Source of the DNA: an uncultured Bacteroidales bacterium
GTDB lineage: Bacteria > Bacteroidota > Bacteroidia > Bacteroidales > Paludibacteraceae
Assembly: GCA_902774185.1 (NCBI GenBank)
Contig: CACYHE010000001.1
Coordinates: 1 to 64,000, forward strand
Length of the DNA: 64,000 nt
Reading direction: 5' to 3'
The notes beneath the pieces were generated by a model, which saw only the letters and a program-made list of their open reading frames with translations, was not told the origin of the DNA and ran no database searches. Both the position numbers and the translations under genes were made by a program. Shown piece after piece: positions 34,043 through 41,944 of this stretch. Numbering within the stretch: position 1 is the first letter of the stretch; the number at the start of each line of letters is the position of its first letter.

Positions 34043-35287
34043 ATGAAACAGTACGACTATCTGATCGTAGGATCCGGTCTGTTCGGAGCAACGTTTGCGT
34101 ATAAGGCTACGCAAGCAGGAAAGAAGTGCCTGGTGATAGATAAACGTCCGCATGCCGGAGGAAATGTGTATTGTAGCCCCATCTCCGTCCCTTCCCCCGC
34201 AGGGAAGGGGGAATGTGTCATCAACGTCCATAAGTACGGTGCGCATATCTTCCATACGAGTAATAAGGAGGTGTGGGACTTTGTGAACTCGTTGGTGCCG
34301 TTCAACCGCTATACCAACAGTCCGATAGCGAACTATAAAGGTGAATTGTACAATCTGCCGTTCAATATGAACACGTTTTGCCAAATCTGGCCGGATGTGA
34401 AGACACCGGCAGAGGCAAAAGCTCGTATAAACGAGCAGGTGAATGATGCAATAAAATTGCTGAATGGTGAGAATGGTGCTAATGGTGAATATGTGCCACG
34501 CAATCTGGAAGAACAAGCCCTGCTGTTGGTGGGTCGCGATATATATGAGAAACTCATCAAAGAATATACAGAGAAACAGTGGGGTAGGAAATGCACAGAG
34601 TTACCGGCATTTATCATCAGACGATTGCCGTTGCGATTTGTGTTTGATAATAACTACTTCAACGATTTGTATCAAGGCATTCCGATTGGGGGTTACAATG
34701 CGCTGATTGCAAAGCTTCTTGAGGGAAGCGAAGTTCGTACAAACGTGGACTTCTTTGGAGATGGTTTTGAGGAGTTATTAAAAACTTTCAACCTTCAACT
34801 TTCCACTTTCAACCACAATCGTGTGCAAGCGGCTTTTGCACTTGCTGACACGATTGTATATACAGGTCAGTTGGATGAGTACTTTGACTATAAGTTGGGA
34901 CGATTGGATTGGCGAACGGTTTCGTTTAAGACGCGTGTGGAGGATATGCCTAATTATCAAGGGAATGCGGTAGTGAACTATACGTCGCACGAGGTGCCCT
35001 ATACCCGTGTCATTGAGCATAAACATTTCGAGCTGTTCGGTCAAGCTGTGTACGATGTACCCAAGACAGTAGTCAGCGAAGAATATTCCACCGAGTTCAA
35101 ACCCGGCATGGAGCCGTATTATCCGGTGAACGACGAGCGCAACAACTCCCTTGCTGATCAATACCGTGCCCTCGCAGATGCAGAGCCAAACGTTATCTTC
35201 GGTGGCCGCCTTGCTGAGTACAAATATTACGACATGGACAAAGTCATTGAGAGAGCACTGGCTCAGTTCAAGGAAAAAGGAAATTAA
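34043..35287 (+). CDS. glf: UDP-galactopyranose mutase
   Basis: 414 residues. The FAD-binding start YDYLIVGSGLFGATFAYKA, IDKRPHAGGNVYC (about 33-45), NVHKYGAHIFHTSNKEVWDFVN, EKQWGRKCTELP and YTGQLDEYFDYKLGRLDWRT are diagnostic. It makes UDP-galactofuranose. The start at 34043 follows the promoter at 34014-34021. Three stretches are repeat-like and in frame: a GC-rich 8-bp hairpin (34189-34209, encoding PISVPSPAGKGECVI where the family has a short turn), AATGGTGA units (34455-34490) and CTTTCAAC units (34783-34813). Whether the protein tolerates them is unknown. Confidence 0.93.
   Translation: MKQYDYLIVGSGLFGATFAYKATQAGKKCLVIDKRPHAGGNVYCSPISVPSPAGKGECVINVHKYGAHIFHTSNKEVWDFVNSLVPFNRYTNSPIANYKGELYNLPFNMNTFCQIWPDVKTPAEAKARINEQVNDAIKLLNGENGANGEYVPRNLEEQALLLVGRDIYEKLIKEYTEKQWGRKCTELPAFIIRRLPLRFVFDNNYFNDLYQGIPIGGYNALIAKLLEGSEVRTNVDFFGDGFEELLKTFNLQLSTFNHNRVQAAFALADTIVYTGQLDEYFDYKLGRLDWRTVSFKTRVEDMPNYQGNAVVNYTSHEVPYTRVIEHKHFELFGQAVYDVPKTVVSEEYSTEFKPGMEPYYPVNDERNNSLADQYRALADAEPNVIFGGRLAEYKYYDMDKVIERALAQFKEKGN
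34189..34209. repeat. GC-rich hairpin inserted in glf
   Basis: CCCTTCCC (34189-34196), loop CCGCA, GGGAAGGG (34202-34209). The stem is perfect and the GC content is out of keeping with the gene. Confidence 0.7.
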
Positions 35288-35536
35288 AGGTGCTCAAGTC
35301 GAACGCTATCACTATTCTAACGGCAAGTTATATGTATTCTAACTGTTTTTCTTTGGCCTCATAAGGAAAACGCAGCAGCACGGCCTTATTCTCGGTCGGC
35401 TAGTCTCCCCGACAGCCTTCCCTTTTCTTAGCCGCAGGGGCACGATTATTGCAAAGCCAAAAGTCAATTGGCTTCTCCAGACCTGAAAGTAAACAGCTAT
35501 CTATCCGCTTATAAGCGAGACTTATAGAAATCGACT
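35288..35536. other. intergenic stretch with gene debris
   Basis: Just after glf, another frame reads KGAQVERYHYSNGKLYVF before a stop (35341-35343), like the tail of a lost gene. The remaining part up to 35536 is GC-rich in places (CGGTCGGCTAGTCTCCCC) and has no recognisable gene. Confidence 0.4.
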
Positions 35537-35644
35537 GATTATATTGACGAAGTAATGTTCAATAGCCTCTATGCCGATGCGGAGGAGATAATGCGTATGC
35601 TTACCGCAAGCATCATTACCGTCAAGAAAAGACTTAGGAAATGA
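35537..35644 (+). pseudogene. 3' fragment of an S23-type four-helix-bundle gene
   Basis: The frame ending at TGA 35642-35644 encodes DYIDEVMFNSLYADAEEIMRM followed by a helix and a basic tail, nearly identical to the C-terminus of the protein at 49094-49459. The first two thirds are missing. It marks rearrangement between glf and the defence island. Confidence 0.75.
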
Positions 35645-35679
35645 TAAAAGGTGCGAATGATACAATTGAATTCACCATT

Positions 35680-35822
35680 AGCGCGCAGCGCGCTCACCAT
35701 TAATCAATAAACAATAATATCGTTCACCATTAAGGGCATAGCCCGTCACCATTAATCAATTAGCAATACTATCGCACCATTAGCGCAAAGCGCGCTCACC
35801 ATTAATCAATTAGCAATCAAAA
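35680..35822. repeat. CACCATTA(ATCAATTAGCAAT) repeat spacer with GC palindromes
   Basis: Alternating CACCATTAATCAATTAGCAAT-like units and short GC-rich parts (GCGCGCAGCGCGC, GGGCATAGCCCG, GCGCAAAGCGCGC). Three to four cycles fill the gap upstream of the defence promoter. Confidence 0.8.
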
Positions 35823-35823
35823 A

Positions 35824-35915
35824 AAGCCCAATCTTCGTTTTATATTAAAAATCTAATTTTTTTTACGAATATTTGGCTATTTTTTTGCATATGTGGGATT
35901 TTTTTTGTAATTTTG
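35824..35915 (+). promoter_or_regulatory. promoter of the DUF4062/Ntn-hydrolase operon with upstream conserved box
   Basis: TTTG at 35884-35887 and TAATTTTG at 35908-35915, spacing 20, with the CATATGTGGGA spacer. About 45 bases upstream is a GCCCAATCTTCGTTTT box and a near-palindrome (TATATTaaaAATCTAA) that recur at 46487-46523 before an unrelated gene. Shared regulation is an inference. Confidence 0.7.
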
Positions 35916-35936
35916 CAGCGAAAAAAGAAATAGGTC

Positions 35937-37451
35937 ATGGCAAAACAGAAGATATTCATAAGTAGCGTTCAAAGCGAGTTTCAAAATGAGCGCAGACAGA
36001 TTGCCGATTATATCCGGCATGATGCATTATTGTCGTTCTATTTTGAGCCGTTCTTGTTCGAAGAACTACCCGCTCAAGACAGATCTGCCCAGTCAGCATA
36101 TCTTGAGCAAGCTGCTAAATCGGAGATATTTCTTCTTTTGTTAGGTGAGCAATATGGCTATCGGGATGCGAAAGGTATCTCGCCTACGGAGCGAGAATAT
36201 GATACAGCTACAGCCAACCACGCTTATCGTATCGCATTCATCAAATCCGTAACAAGCAGAGAGTATAAGGAGGACGCTTTTAAACGTAAGATAGATCAGG
36301 ATGTCATCCGCAATGTGTTCTCTTCTTACGAGGAACTGCAAAGCGGAGTATATGCTTCCTTGGTAGAGTATATGCTTTCGCATCAGATCCTTCGTCAGGG
36401 ACCGTTCGATGCTTCGATTATGCCTAATGCGCGTTTGGAAGATCTGGATAAAGAGAAGATACGTTGGTTTGTAGGTGTGGCGCGTGAAGTGCGGCAGTTC
36501 CCCTTGACCTATTCGGAAGAAAATATCCTGCAGATTCTTCAGAGTCTTCATTTGATGACGGAGGATGGCAAAATTAAGAATGCCGCTTTGCTTTTGTTTG
36601 CCAAGGATGTGCAGAAATGGTTTACAACTGCGACAGTCAAGTGCGGCCATTTCTATGGTACAAAAGTGGAAAAACCGATGGCATCGTTGCAGATATATGG
36701 CGGCACTGTTTTCGACCAAGTGGATATGGCTGTTACTTTTGTCATGTCACGTATAGACCAGCGGGTAGGGGAGCGTATCCATTCTGCGCGAGTAGATGTG
36801 ACTCCGGAGCTTCCGGCGCAAGCTGTACGTGAGGCAATTGTCAATGCCGTTGTTCATCGCGATTATACCAGTACAGGCAGTGTGCAGGTGATGCTCTTCA
36901 AGGATCGTCTAGAAGTTTGGAATCCCGGACGATTACCACAAGGGATGACGATTGATAAACTGAGCGGCGTACATGCATCCCGTCCTGTTAATCCTGTTCT
37001 TGCCAATCCTGTTTACCTAACCGGCTATATTGAGCAAATGGGTACCGGTACCACAGATATCATAGAGCGTTGCGAGAAGGCCGGTCTCCGAACACCAGAG
37101 TTCTATCAGGATGAAGATTTCCGAACCATTCTGTGGAGACCCGAGACGGCAGATGCGACAGGTACAGTGACGGGTAAAGTGACAGGTACAGTAGCAGGTA
37201 CAGTAGCAGATAGTGTGGATGAGACAATTGTTAGGTTGGTGTTAGCTGTGCGAGGGAATACAAAATCGGTAAAGGAGATTATGGATGAGATGGGATTAAG
37301 GGGCGAAGATAATTTCCGGACAAGATATTTGCGTCCTGCGCAAAAGCAAGAGTTTCTAACTATGCTATACCCCGATTCGCCTCATGCCTCGAACCAAGCT
37401 TATTATCTTACGTCCAAAGGATTGGAATTATTAAAGAAACTGAAAAAGTAA
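35937..37451 (+). CDS. DUF4062 / RecG-type HATPase fusion protein (defence-associated)
   Basis: 504 residues. The N-terminus KIFISSVQSEFQNERRQIADYI with FLLLLGEQYG and SPTEREYDTA is DUF4062, a Rossmann/TIR-like domain found in defence proteins. Residues about 180-390 carry the HATPase_c_4 region (QAVREAIVNAVVHRDY, MGTGTTDIIERCEKAGL). A linker of five 12-bp units (TGTVTGKVTGTVAGTV, 37155-37214) and a C-terminal winged helix follow. Its stop lies 8 bases before the Ntn-hydrolase gene, so the two are co-transcribed. It may sense a signal and regulate or trigger its partner. Confidence 0.8.
   Translation: MAKQKIFISSVQSEFQNERRQIADYIRHDALLSFYFEPFLFEELPAQDRSAQSAYLEQAAKSEIFLLLLGEQYGYRDAKGISPTEREYDTATANHAYRIAFIKSVTSREYKEDAFKRKIDQDVIRNVFSSYEELQSGVYASLVEYMLSHQILRQGPFDASIMPNARLEDLDKEKIRWFVGVAREVRQFPLTYSEENILQILQSLHLMTEDGKIKNAALLLFAKDVQKWFTTATVKCGHFYGTKVEKPMASLQIYGGTVFDQVDMAVTFVMSRIDQRVGERIHSARVDVTPELPAQAVREAIVNAVVHRDYTSTGSVQVMLFKDRLEVWNPGRLPQGMTIDKLSGVHASRPVNPVLANPVYLTGYIEQMGTGTTDIIERCEKAGLRTPEFYQDEDFRTILWRPETADATGTVTGKVTGTVAGTVADSVDETIVRLVLAVRGNTKSVKEIMDEMGLRGEDNFRTRYLRPAQKQEFLTMLYPDSPHASNQAYYLTSKGLELLKKLKK
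37155..37214 (+). repeat. five in-frame 12-bp repeats (TGxV linker)
   Basis: Five adjacent 12-base units of the form G(T/C)(G/A)(A/G)C(A/G)G(G/A)TA(C/A/G)(A/T) encode a TGTV-type linker between the ATPase-like and winged-helix domains. Loss or gain of units would keep the frame and change linker length. Confidence 0.8.
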
Positions 37452-37459
37452 TTTTAAAT

Positions 37460-38713
37460 ATGACAGCAATAGTTGGTATATTAAATAAACATGGTATAGC
37501 AGTAGCTGCGGATAGCGCTGAAACTATCGGTAATGGTGTGAAAATCTATAACAAAGCAAATAAGATATTTACATTGTCAAAATATGAACCTGTTGGAGCC
37601 GCTGTATATGGCAACGCAACATTAGGTGGACTAACTCCGTGGGATATTATTTTTAAAATGTATAGACGAGAGTTAGGGAAAGTGACCAAAATGACGATGG
37701 AAGAATATGTGGCAGATTTTATATCATATTTAGGAAAAAATAAGTATTTTTCTTCATCGAATGACTATCAAAAAGTTTTTAATCAGCAAATATTGTCTTA
37801 TTTTCGAGAATATATTATCATAAATAGGATAGGAAATGGGAAAGAAAGACCTTTTACAGAAGATGAGTTAAAAATAGTTCTAGAAAATATTAAAAATGAA
37901 TACGTAGGTCTTAAACAAATAGAATCTATTAGTGAAATTTCACAAGAACAATTTGGCGTATATATAAATGAGTCCATACAAATTATTAGCCAGATTCTTT
38001 TTGGAAAGGGAATAGATATTAAAAAAATTAAATCTTTATTATTAGAGGTACTATATTTGGCATTTACTCGAGAGGAAAATTTACATAGCTACTCTGGCGT
38101 AGCAATATTTGGATATGGAAACCAAGAAATATATCCAAGTATGTACAGACTAAAAATTTATGGGGTGCTATGTGACAAATTAAAATGGTATATGGAGGAG
38201 ATATGTCGAGTAGATAATAGTAATTGTGCTATTGTATGTCCGATGGCTCAATCAGATGTAATGTTGACTATTCTTAAGGGAATCGAACCCAAGCTTCACA
38301 ATGACATTATTCAGCTCATGTCTCATGTCCTCGATGAGTGCATGAAGCAAATATCTGGAAAAATTAGTAAAACAGATGAAAATTTAGCAAATGAGGTGAT
38401 GAATATTGACAAGCAGCCGGCGATCCAGTTTTTATCGACGAGTCTAAATGGTATAGTTAATGAAAGTCATATCCGGCCACTTATAAATACAATTGCTACA
38501 TTGCCAAAAGAAGATTTGGCAGAAGTGGCTGAAAACCTTATATATCTTACATCTCTCATGAGGAGAATAACTCCAGATCAAGAAAGTGTAGGAGGGCCAA
38601 TAGATGTGGCATTGGTGTCAAAAGGAGATGGATTTATATGGATAAAAAGGAAATTATATTTTGAAAAAAGTCTCAATGAAACATACTTTTCGAAATATCT
38701 AAATAATGATTAA
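37460..38713 (+). CDS. proteasome-fold Ntn-hydrolase, uncharacterised defence-associated family
   Basis: 417 residues. After Met1 removal, Thr1 (TAIVGILN) would be the N-terminal nucleophile; AVAADSAET places Asp at position 17 exactly as in proteasome beta/HslV, and NKIFTL supplies a lysine near position 33-34; GAAVYGNATLGG resembles the glycine-47 region. The chain is about twice the length of HslV. A later block (GYGNQEIYPSMYRLKIYG, about 213-230; CPMAQSDVMLTILKGIEP, about 255-272) belongs to long uncharacterised proteasome-like proteins. It is AT-rich compared with the sugar genes. It may be a protease or amidase; the substrate is unknown. No unfoldase gene is nearby. Confidence 0.75.
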   Translation: MTAIVGILNKHGIAVAADSAETIGNGVKIYNKANKIFTLSKYEPVGAAVYGNATLGGLTPWDIIFKMYRRELGKVTKMTMEEYVADFISYLGKNKYFSSSNDYQKVFNQQILSYFREYIIINRIGNGKERPFTEDELKIVLENIKNEYVGLKQIESISEISQEQFGVYINESIQIISQILFGKGIDIKKIKSLLLEVLYLAFTREENLHSYSGVAIFGYGNQEIYPSMYRLKIYGVLCDKLKWYMEEICRVDNSNCAIVCPMAQSDVMLTILKGIEPKLHNDIIQLMSHVLDECMKQISGKISKTDENLANEVMNIDKQPAIQFLSTSLNGIVNESHIRPLINTIATLPKEDLAEVAENLIYLTSLMRRITPDQESVGGPIDVALVSKGDGFIWIKRKLYFEKSLNETYFSKYLNND

Positions 38714-38724
38714 AATTCTCTAAA

Positions 38725-38886
38725 ATGTCCTTTATTATGAATAGTTATTTAAATAGTACTCCTCATGAAGGAAATATAACGAATATGAGTTATCGTAACA
38801 ATAACTCTATGACATCTAGAGAAAAAGAAATGGAACGTATAGCAATTAATATTGCCTCCATAATAGCAAATCAGTTAAAAGTTTAA
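38725..38886 (+). CDS. 53-aa peptide gene downstream of the Ntn-hydrolase
   Basis: ATG at 38725 lies 11 bases after the hydrolase stop; TAA at 38884-38886. The sequence has a polar N-terminus (MSFIMNSYLNSTPHEG) and a helical C-terminus (REKEMERIAINIASIIANQ). It ends just before a shared terminator hairpin, so it belongs to this operon. Substrate, inhibitor or chaperone of the hydrolase are all possible; nothing in the sequence decides. Confidence 0.5.
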   Translation: MSFIMNSYLNSTPHEGNITNMSYRNNNSMTSREKEMERIAINIASIIANQLKV

Positions 38887-38918
38887 GATCTAAAATACAA
38901 CAGAAAAAATGCATTTTA

Positions 38919-38945
38919 TTCCCCATATGCTTGCATATGCGGGAA
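38919..38945. terminator. terminator hairpin TTCCCCATATG / CATATGCGGGAA between convergent operons
   Basis: TTCCCCATATG (38919-38929), loop, CATATGCGGGAA (38934-38945), then TTTTTG. It ends the Ntn-hydrolase operon and could act for the convergent HNH gene. The same arms appear at 51042-51068, where the right arm is part of a promoter. Confidence 0.65.
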
Positions 38946-38971
38946 TTTTTGTAAATGAATGTGCAGAGGAG

Positions 38972-39892
38972 TTAGTAGCAGATAAGATCGTGCTTCATTT
39001 TTGTATGAAGTTCTTGGCCTTTAGCTTCAGCGCGGGGAGCGCCGAACAAGTCTCGTTTTAATTGCTCTTTGGAGAAGAGTCCCATTCTTTCCAGTTCTTC
39101 CAGTTTCTCTTCAGAAAATTGCTGCTTTTTGCGCAACAGATCGCGGACTTCCGGTTTAAGGACGTCATACCGCTGCTCCAATGCCAGAACTCTTTCGTTG
39201 ACAACCATACTTCCGGAAGCATGAAAATTAATCGCACAATCATCGTTAGATAGTGTTTCTATATTCACTCCAGGCATGATATCAGGATGCAGGCTGGTTA
39301 AAGTTTCGATGTCTGCATCGTATGGATTGGCGGCAATAGCTTGGGTTAGTTTAAGCGTATTGCAAGATGAGCAACATGGAATCAAGTTATAGAAACACAT
39401 GGCGAGACCGGGGTACAGGGCATCATCTTTCGGATAAAAATGATCGAATTGCATGGTGCGTCGATCTCTTTCTTCTACTCGCACATGCGCGAGGTATTCG
39501 TGTTCGCAATAGGGGCATACACGGATGTTCATGGCATCAAACAATGTATATGCATTATAGGACCTGCCTGTATCTACAAAATGATCGGCTCCTTTGGCAA
39601 ACCGATTTAGATACAAATCTTTGAAATAGCCAAAGCGAAGTTTATCGGCATGGTTGGTAGCCCAATCCCGAAGAGTAAGAATATCTGTCAGGATGAATCT
39701 TCGTAGCCATGCATAGTCGGAGGAATAGTGCTCATCATTGGGGTCGTATTGCTCAAATCCCGGAAGTTTAGAGATACAGGTATAGAGCTTTCTACGATCC
39801 GGCTCGGATATAGATTGACGGACGTAATCCTCTATGGCTTCACTGTGCATCCGTTGGAGTTCCTCTATGTTGGGAAAAGAAAGTGCGATCAT
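38972..39892 (-). CDS. ptuB: HNH endonuclease, Septu PtuB-like
   Basis: 306 residues with RVCPYCEHEYL, a MQFDHFYPKD catalytic His block (about 149-158), FYNLIPCCSSCNTLK (zinc-binding CxxC and Asn) and PYDADI: a complete HNH module. It directly follows an SMC-like ATPase gene with an ATGA overlap, the order and pairing of Septu (PtuA ATPase + PtuB HNH), also known as the effector pair of retron Ec78/Eco7. No reverse transcriptase is present. The call as Septu-like rests on architecture. Confidence 0.65.
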   Translation of the reverse strand: MIALSFPNIEELQRMHSEAIEDYVRQSISEPDRRKLYTCISKLPGFEQYDPNDEHYSSDYAWLRRFILTDILTLRDWATNHADKLRFGYFKDLYLNRFAKGADHFVDTGRSYNAYTLFDAMNIRVCPYCEHEYLAHVRVEERDRRTMQFDHFYPKDDALYPGLAMCFYNLIPCCSSCNTLKLTQAIAANPYDADIETLTSLHPDIMPGVNIETLSNDDCAINFHASGSMVVNERVLALEQRYDVLKPEVRDLLRKKQQFSEEKLEELERMGLFSKEQLKRDLFGAPRAEAKGQELHTKMKHDLICY

Positions 39893-41727
39893 GTCAATTG
39901 CTGTAAAAGGTTTTCAAAACTCATACGGATCAAATCATCTCCAATATTACCGATGAAGTTATGCATAGCTTGTACTTCTTCTAATTCCTCTTGCGTCAAC
40001 TTGTCGCGATGATCTGCCATTGCTCTAAGTAGCCCTAATTTATCGGTGAGGAACAGGCGTGCTTGTTCGCCAATCGTGTAATTGAGAAAGAAACCGTCTG
40101 CCATGATGCTATGGATATTGGCTGCGAAATAGGGCTTGTCCGTGTGCTGCGAAATATGGCATTTCCCCACTTCGTCATAATCTATTCGGATAACTTGCTC
40201 AGATAGTACATCGGATAGCATGAAAGGAGAGTGGGTACTCAGGATGACTTGGAAATCCGTATCCTTGAAACGCCTGCTGAGTATCTCGTTCATCTTATGA
40301 ATAAAGCACCTGCACATCTCCGGATGCATGTAGCTCTCCGGCTCATCCAGTAAGAGGATGATATTGGGTGATTTGGCGTTTTCGAATGATTCTCCTTGAG
40401 AAGTGACCTTGATTTTGACAGCGTACGCCTCCAGTATTCCCCATATCTTGGCATATTGGTATTCTCCTGAACTGATGCATGTCCAGTGATACGGCAGCAA
40501 TTGCTCGGTAAAAACACCGTCTTCGTCAGCCCGATATTGATCCATGCGTTCAAAGAGTTCACTCATTGGAGAGCCTTCGGAGAGATCAATATCTATAATG
40601 GGAATAGAAAACTCATCGTCGGAGAAGTATTTGTTATCCATCTTTGCCAAAATATGAAAGATATCTGTCATATCGCTTCCTTCCTGCCATATCATGCCGT
40701 GTGCTCCATGCCATTCATCGAGATGGTAATCCAGATATTGGCAAAGCGCATCAATACGTTTGAGCACAGACATCTTTTGACCATCCGGCAATACGGCAGG
40801 ATATTCCTCAATGAATGAATCGGCATGTTTACGCAGGTAGATAGCAAAATCCACCATGAGATCATGGATGAATCGTGATTTCGGGGTGCTGCTTTTGGGA
40901 TGTTGATAATGCCGGTCGTGTTGTTTCTTGCCCAAGTTGTTCATCCGTTGTTCTTCTGCGCGACTATGATATGTCCAATAGTCGCTCTTCAACAGCTCTT
41001 TATCCAGATCAATTGGAATCTTATGCTGCCAGTTATCTCATCGGATGGTCAAAGAAGCATTGCGCTTGATATTGTCTTCCTGCAGGTTTTGTAGTTAGTC
41101 TTGCAGATAGAGGCAGTCCATTGTAATGGATGATTTGCCATATCGGACAATCATTCTCGGCAATAGTCCGTTCTCTGAATGCCATTCGTTGGTATGTTCT
41201 TCAGAATATGGATAATGTGCGAATGAATACTGGTCGAAAGCGTTGATAATATGAGTGTTCTCCATCTCGTCGTATTGAAGATAGCGGATGTTCTGGAATT
41301 GATGATGGTCAAAATCGTATGTGAATTTGAAAGCCCGTATCTTATGCGATGATCCAAACCAATCCATGTTGTCTACATTAGCGAATAATGGTAGATCGAG
41401 CCCGACGGTTTCAATAGCGAACTCGTTGTCGGCTGCCGCTTTATAAAGCATGAGGTAAGCCCCGGCGTTCTCTCTGTCCATGCGGCTCCATTTATCCATA
41501 CCGAGCATTTGGAGCAGATTGGTTTTGCCGGAACCTGTTTTGCCAACGATGACATGCAGGTGCCTCATGAAATTGTTACCATAGAGATAGTCTTTGGCTA
41601 TATTCCGAGCGCATCGGTCGATGGTGAGGTTGATTCCGTCAAACCGGGCTCTGTATGTGTCAGAAAAATTGATTTCCTGGTTCCCAATATTTCGGAAACG
41701 TTGTATGTGGCAATAGATAAGTTGCAT
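39889..41727 (-). pseudogene. ptuA: Septu PtuA-like ATPase split by two in-frame stop codons
   Basis: The N-terminal part (41727-41098) has MQLIYCHIQRFRNIGNQEI and Walker A IVGKTGSGKTNLL. The C-terminal part (from about 40992 to 39889) has LLLDEPESYMHPEMC (Walker B) and VILSTHSPFML. Both are in the same frame, separated by TAA (41095-41097) and TGA 19 codons later; between them the frame reads coherently (LQNLQEDNIKRNASLTIR, then DNWQHKIPIDLDKEL). Reading through gives about 612 residues. Both stops could come from C-to-T changes (CAA, CGA). So the gene is probably inactive, unless the halves work as separate chains. Confidence 0.7.
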
Positions 41728-41761
41728 AGTATTATACTTGTTTGTGTGCGTTAAGTTTGCG

Positions 41762-41793
41762 CAAAATTACTGCTTTTTTTGCATTAGTGCAAA
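41762..41793 (-). promoter_or_regulatory. promoter of the PtuA-like gene
   Basis: On the minus strand, TTTG (complement of 41790-41793) and TAATTTTG (complement of 41762-41769) are 20 bases apart, 35 bases before the ATG at 41727. It is divergent from the promoter at 41819-41850. Confidence 0.7.
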
Positions 41794-41818
41794 TTTTAAG
41801 CAAAAATTCATGTAAAAA

Positions 41819-41850
41819 TTTGTGTGTTTGAGATTTTTTATGTAATTTTG
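41819..41850 (+). promoter_or_regulatory. promoter of the phosphoesterase-STAND gene
   Basis: TTTG at 41819-41822 and TAATTTTG at 41843-41850 with a 20-base spacer, about 95 bases before the ATG at 41945. Confidence 0.7.
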
Positions 41851-41944
41851 TCGCGAATTTTTGTGCGCGTATACATATGTAACGCATGAAGAGCAAAAAA
41901 TGACGATAAAAATATAGCGTCTGAATAATAGAGTATAACGCCAT

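Noticed and set aside
38972..41727. Retron with PtuA/PtuB effectors
   Set aside because: No reverse transcriptase gene or msr/msd-like RNA is adjacent; the pair is better read as Septu-like.
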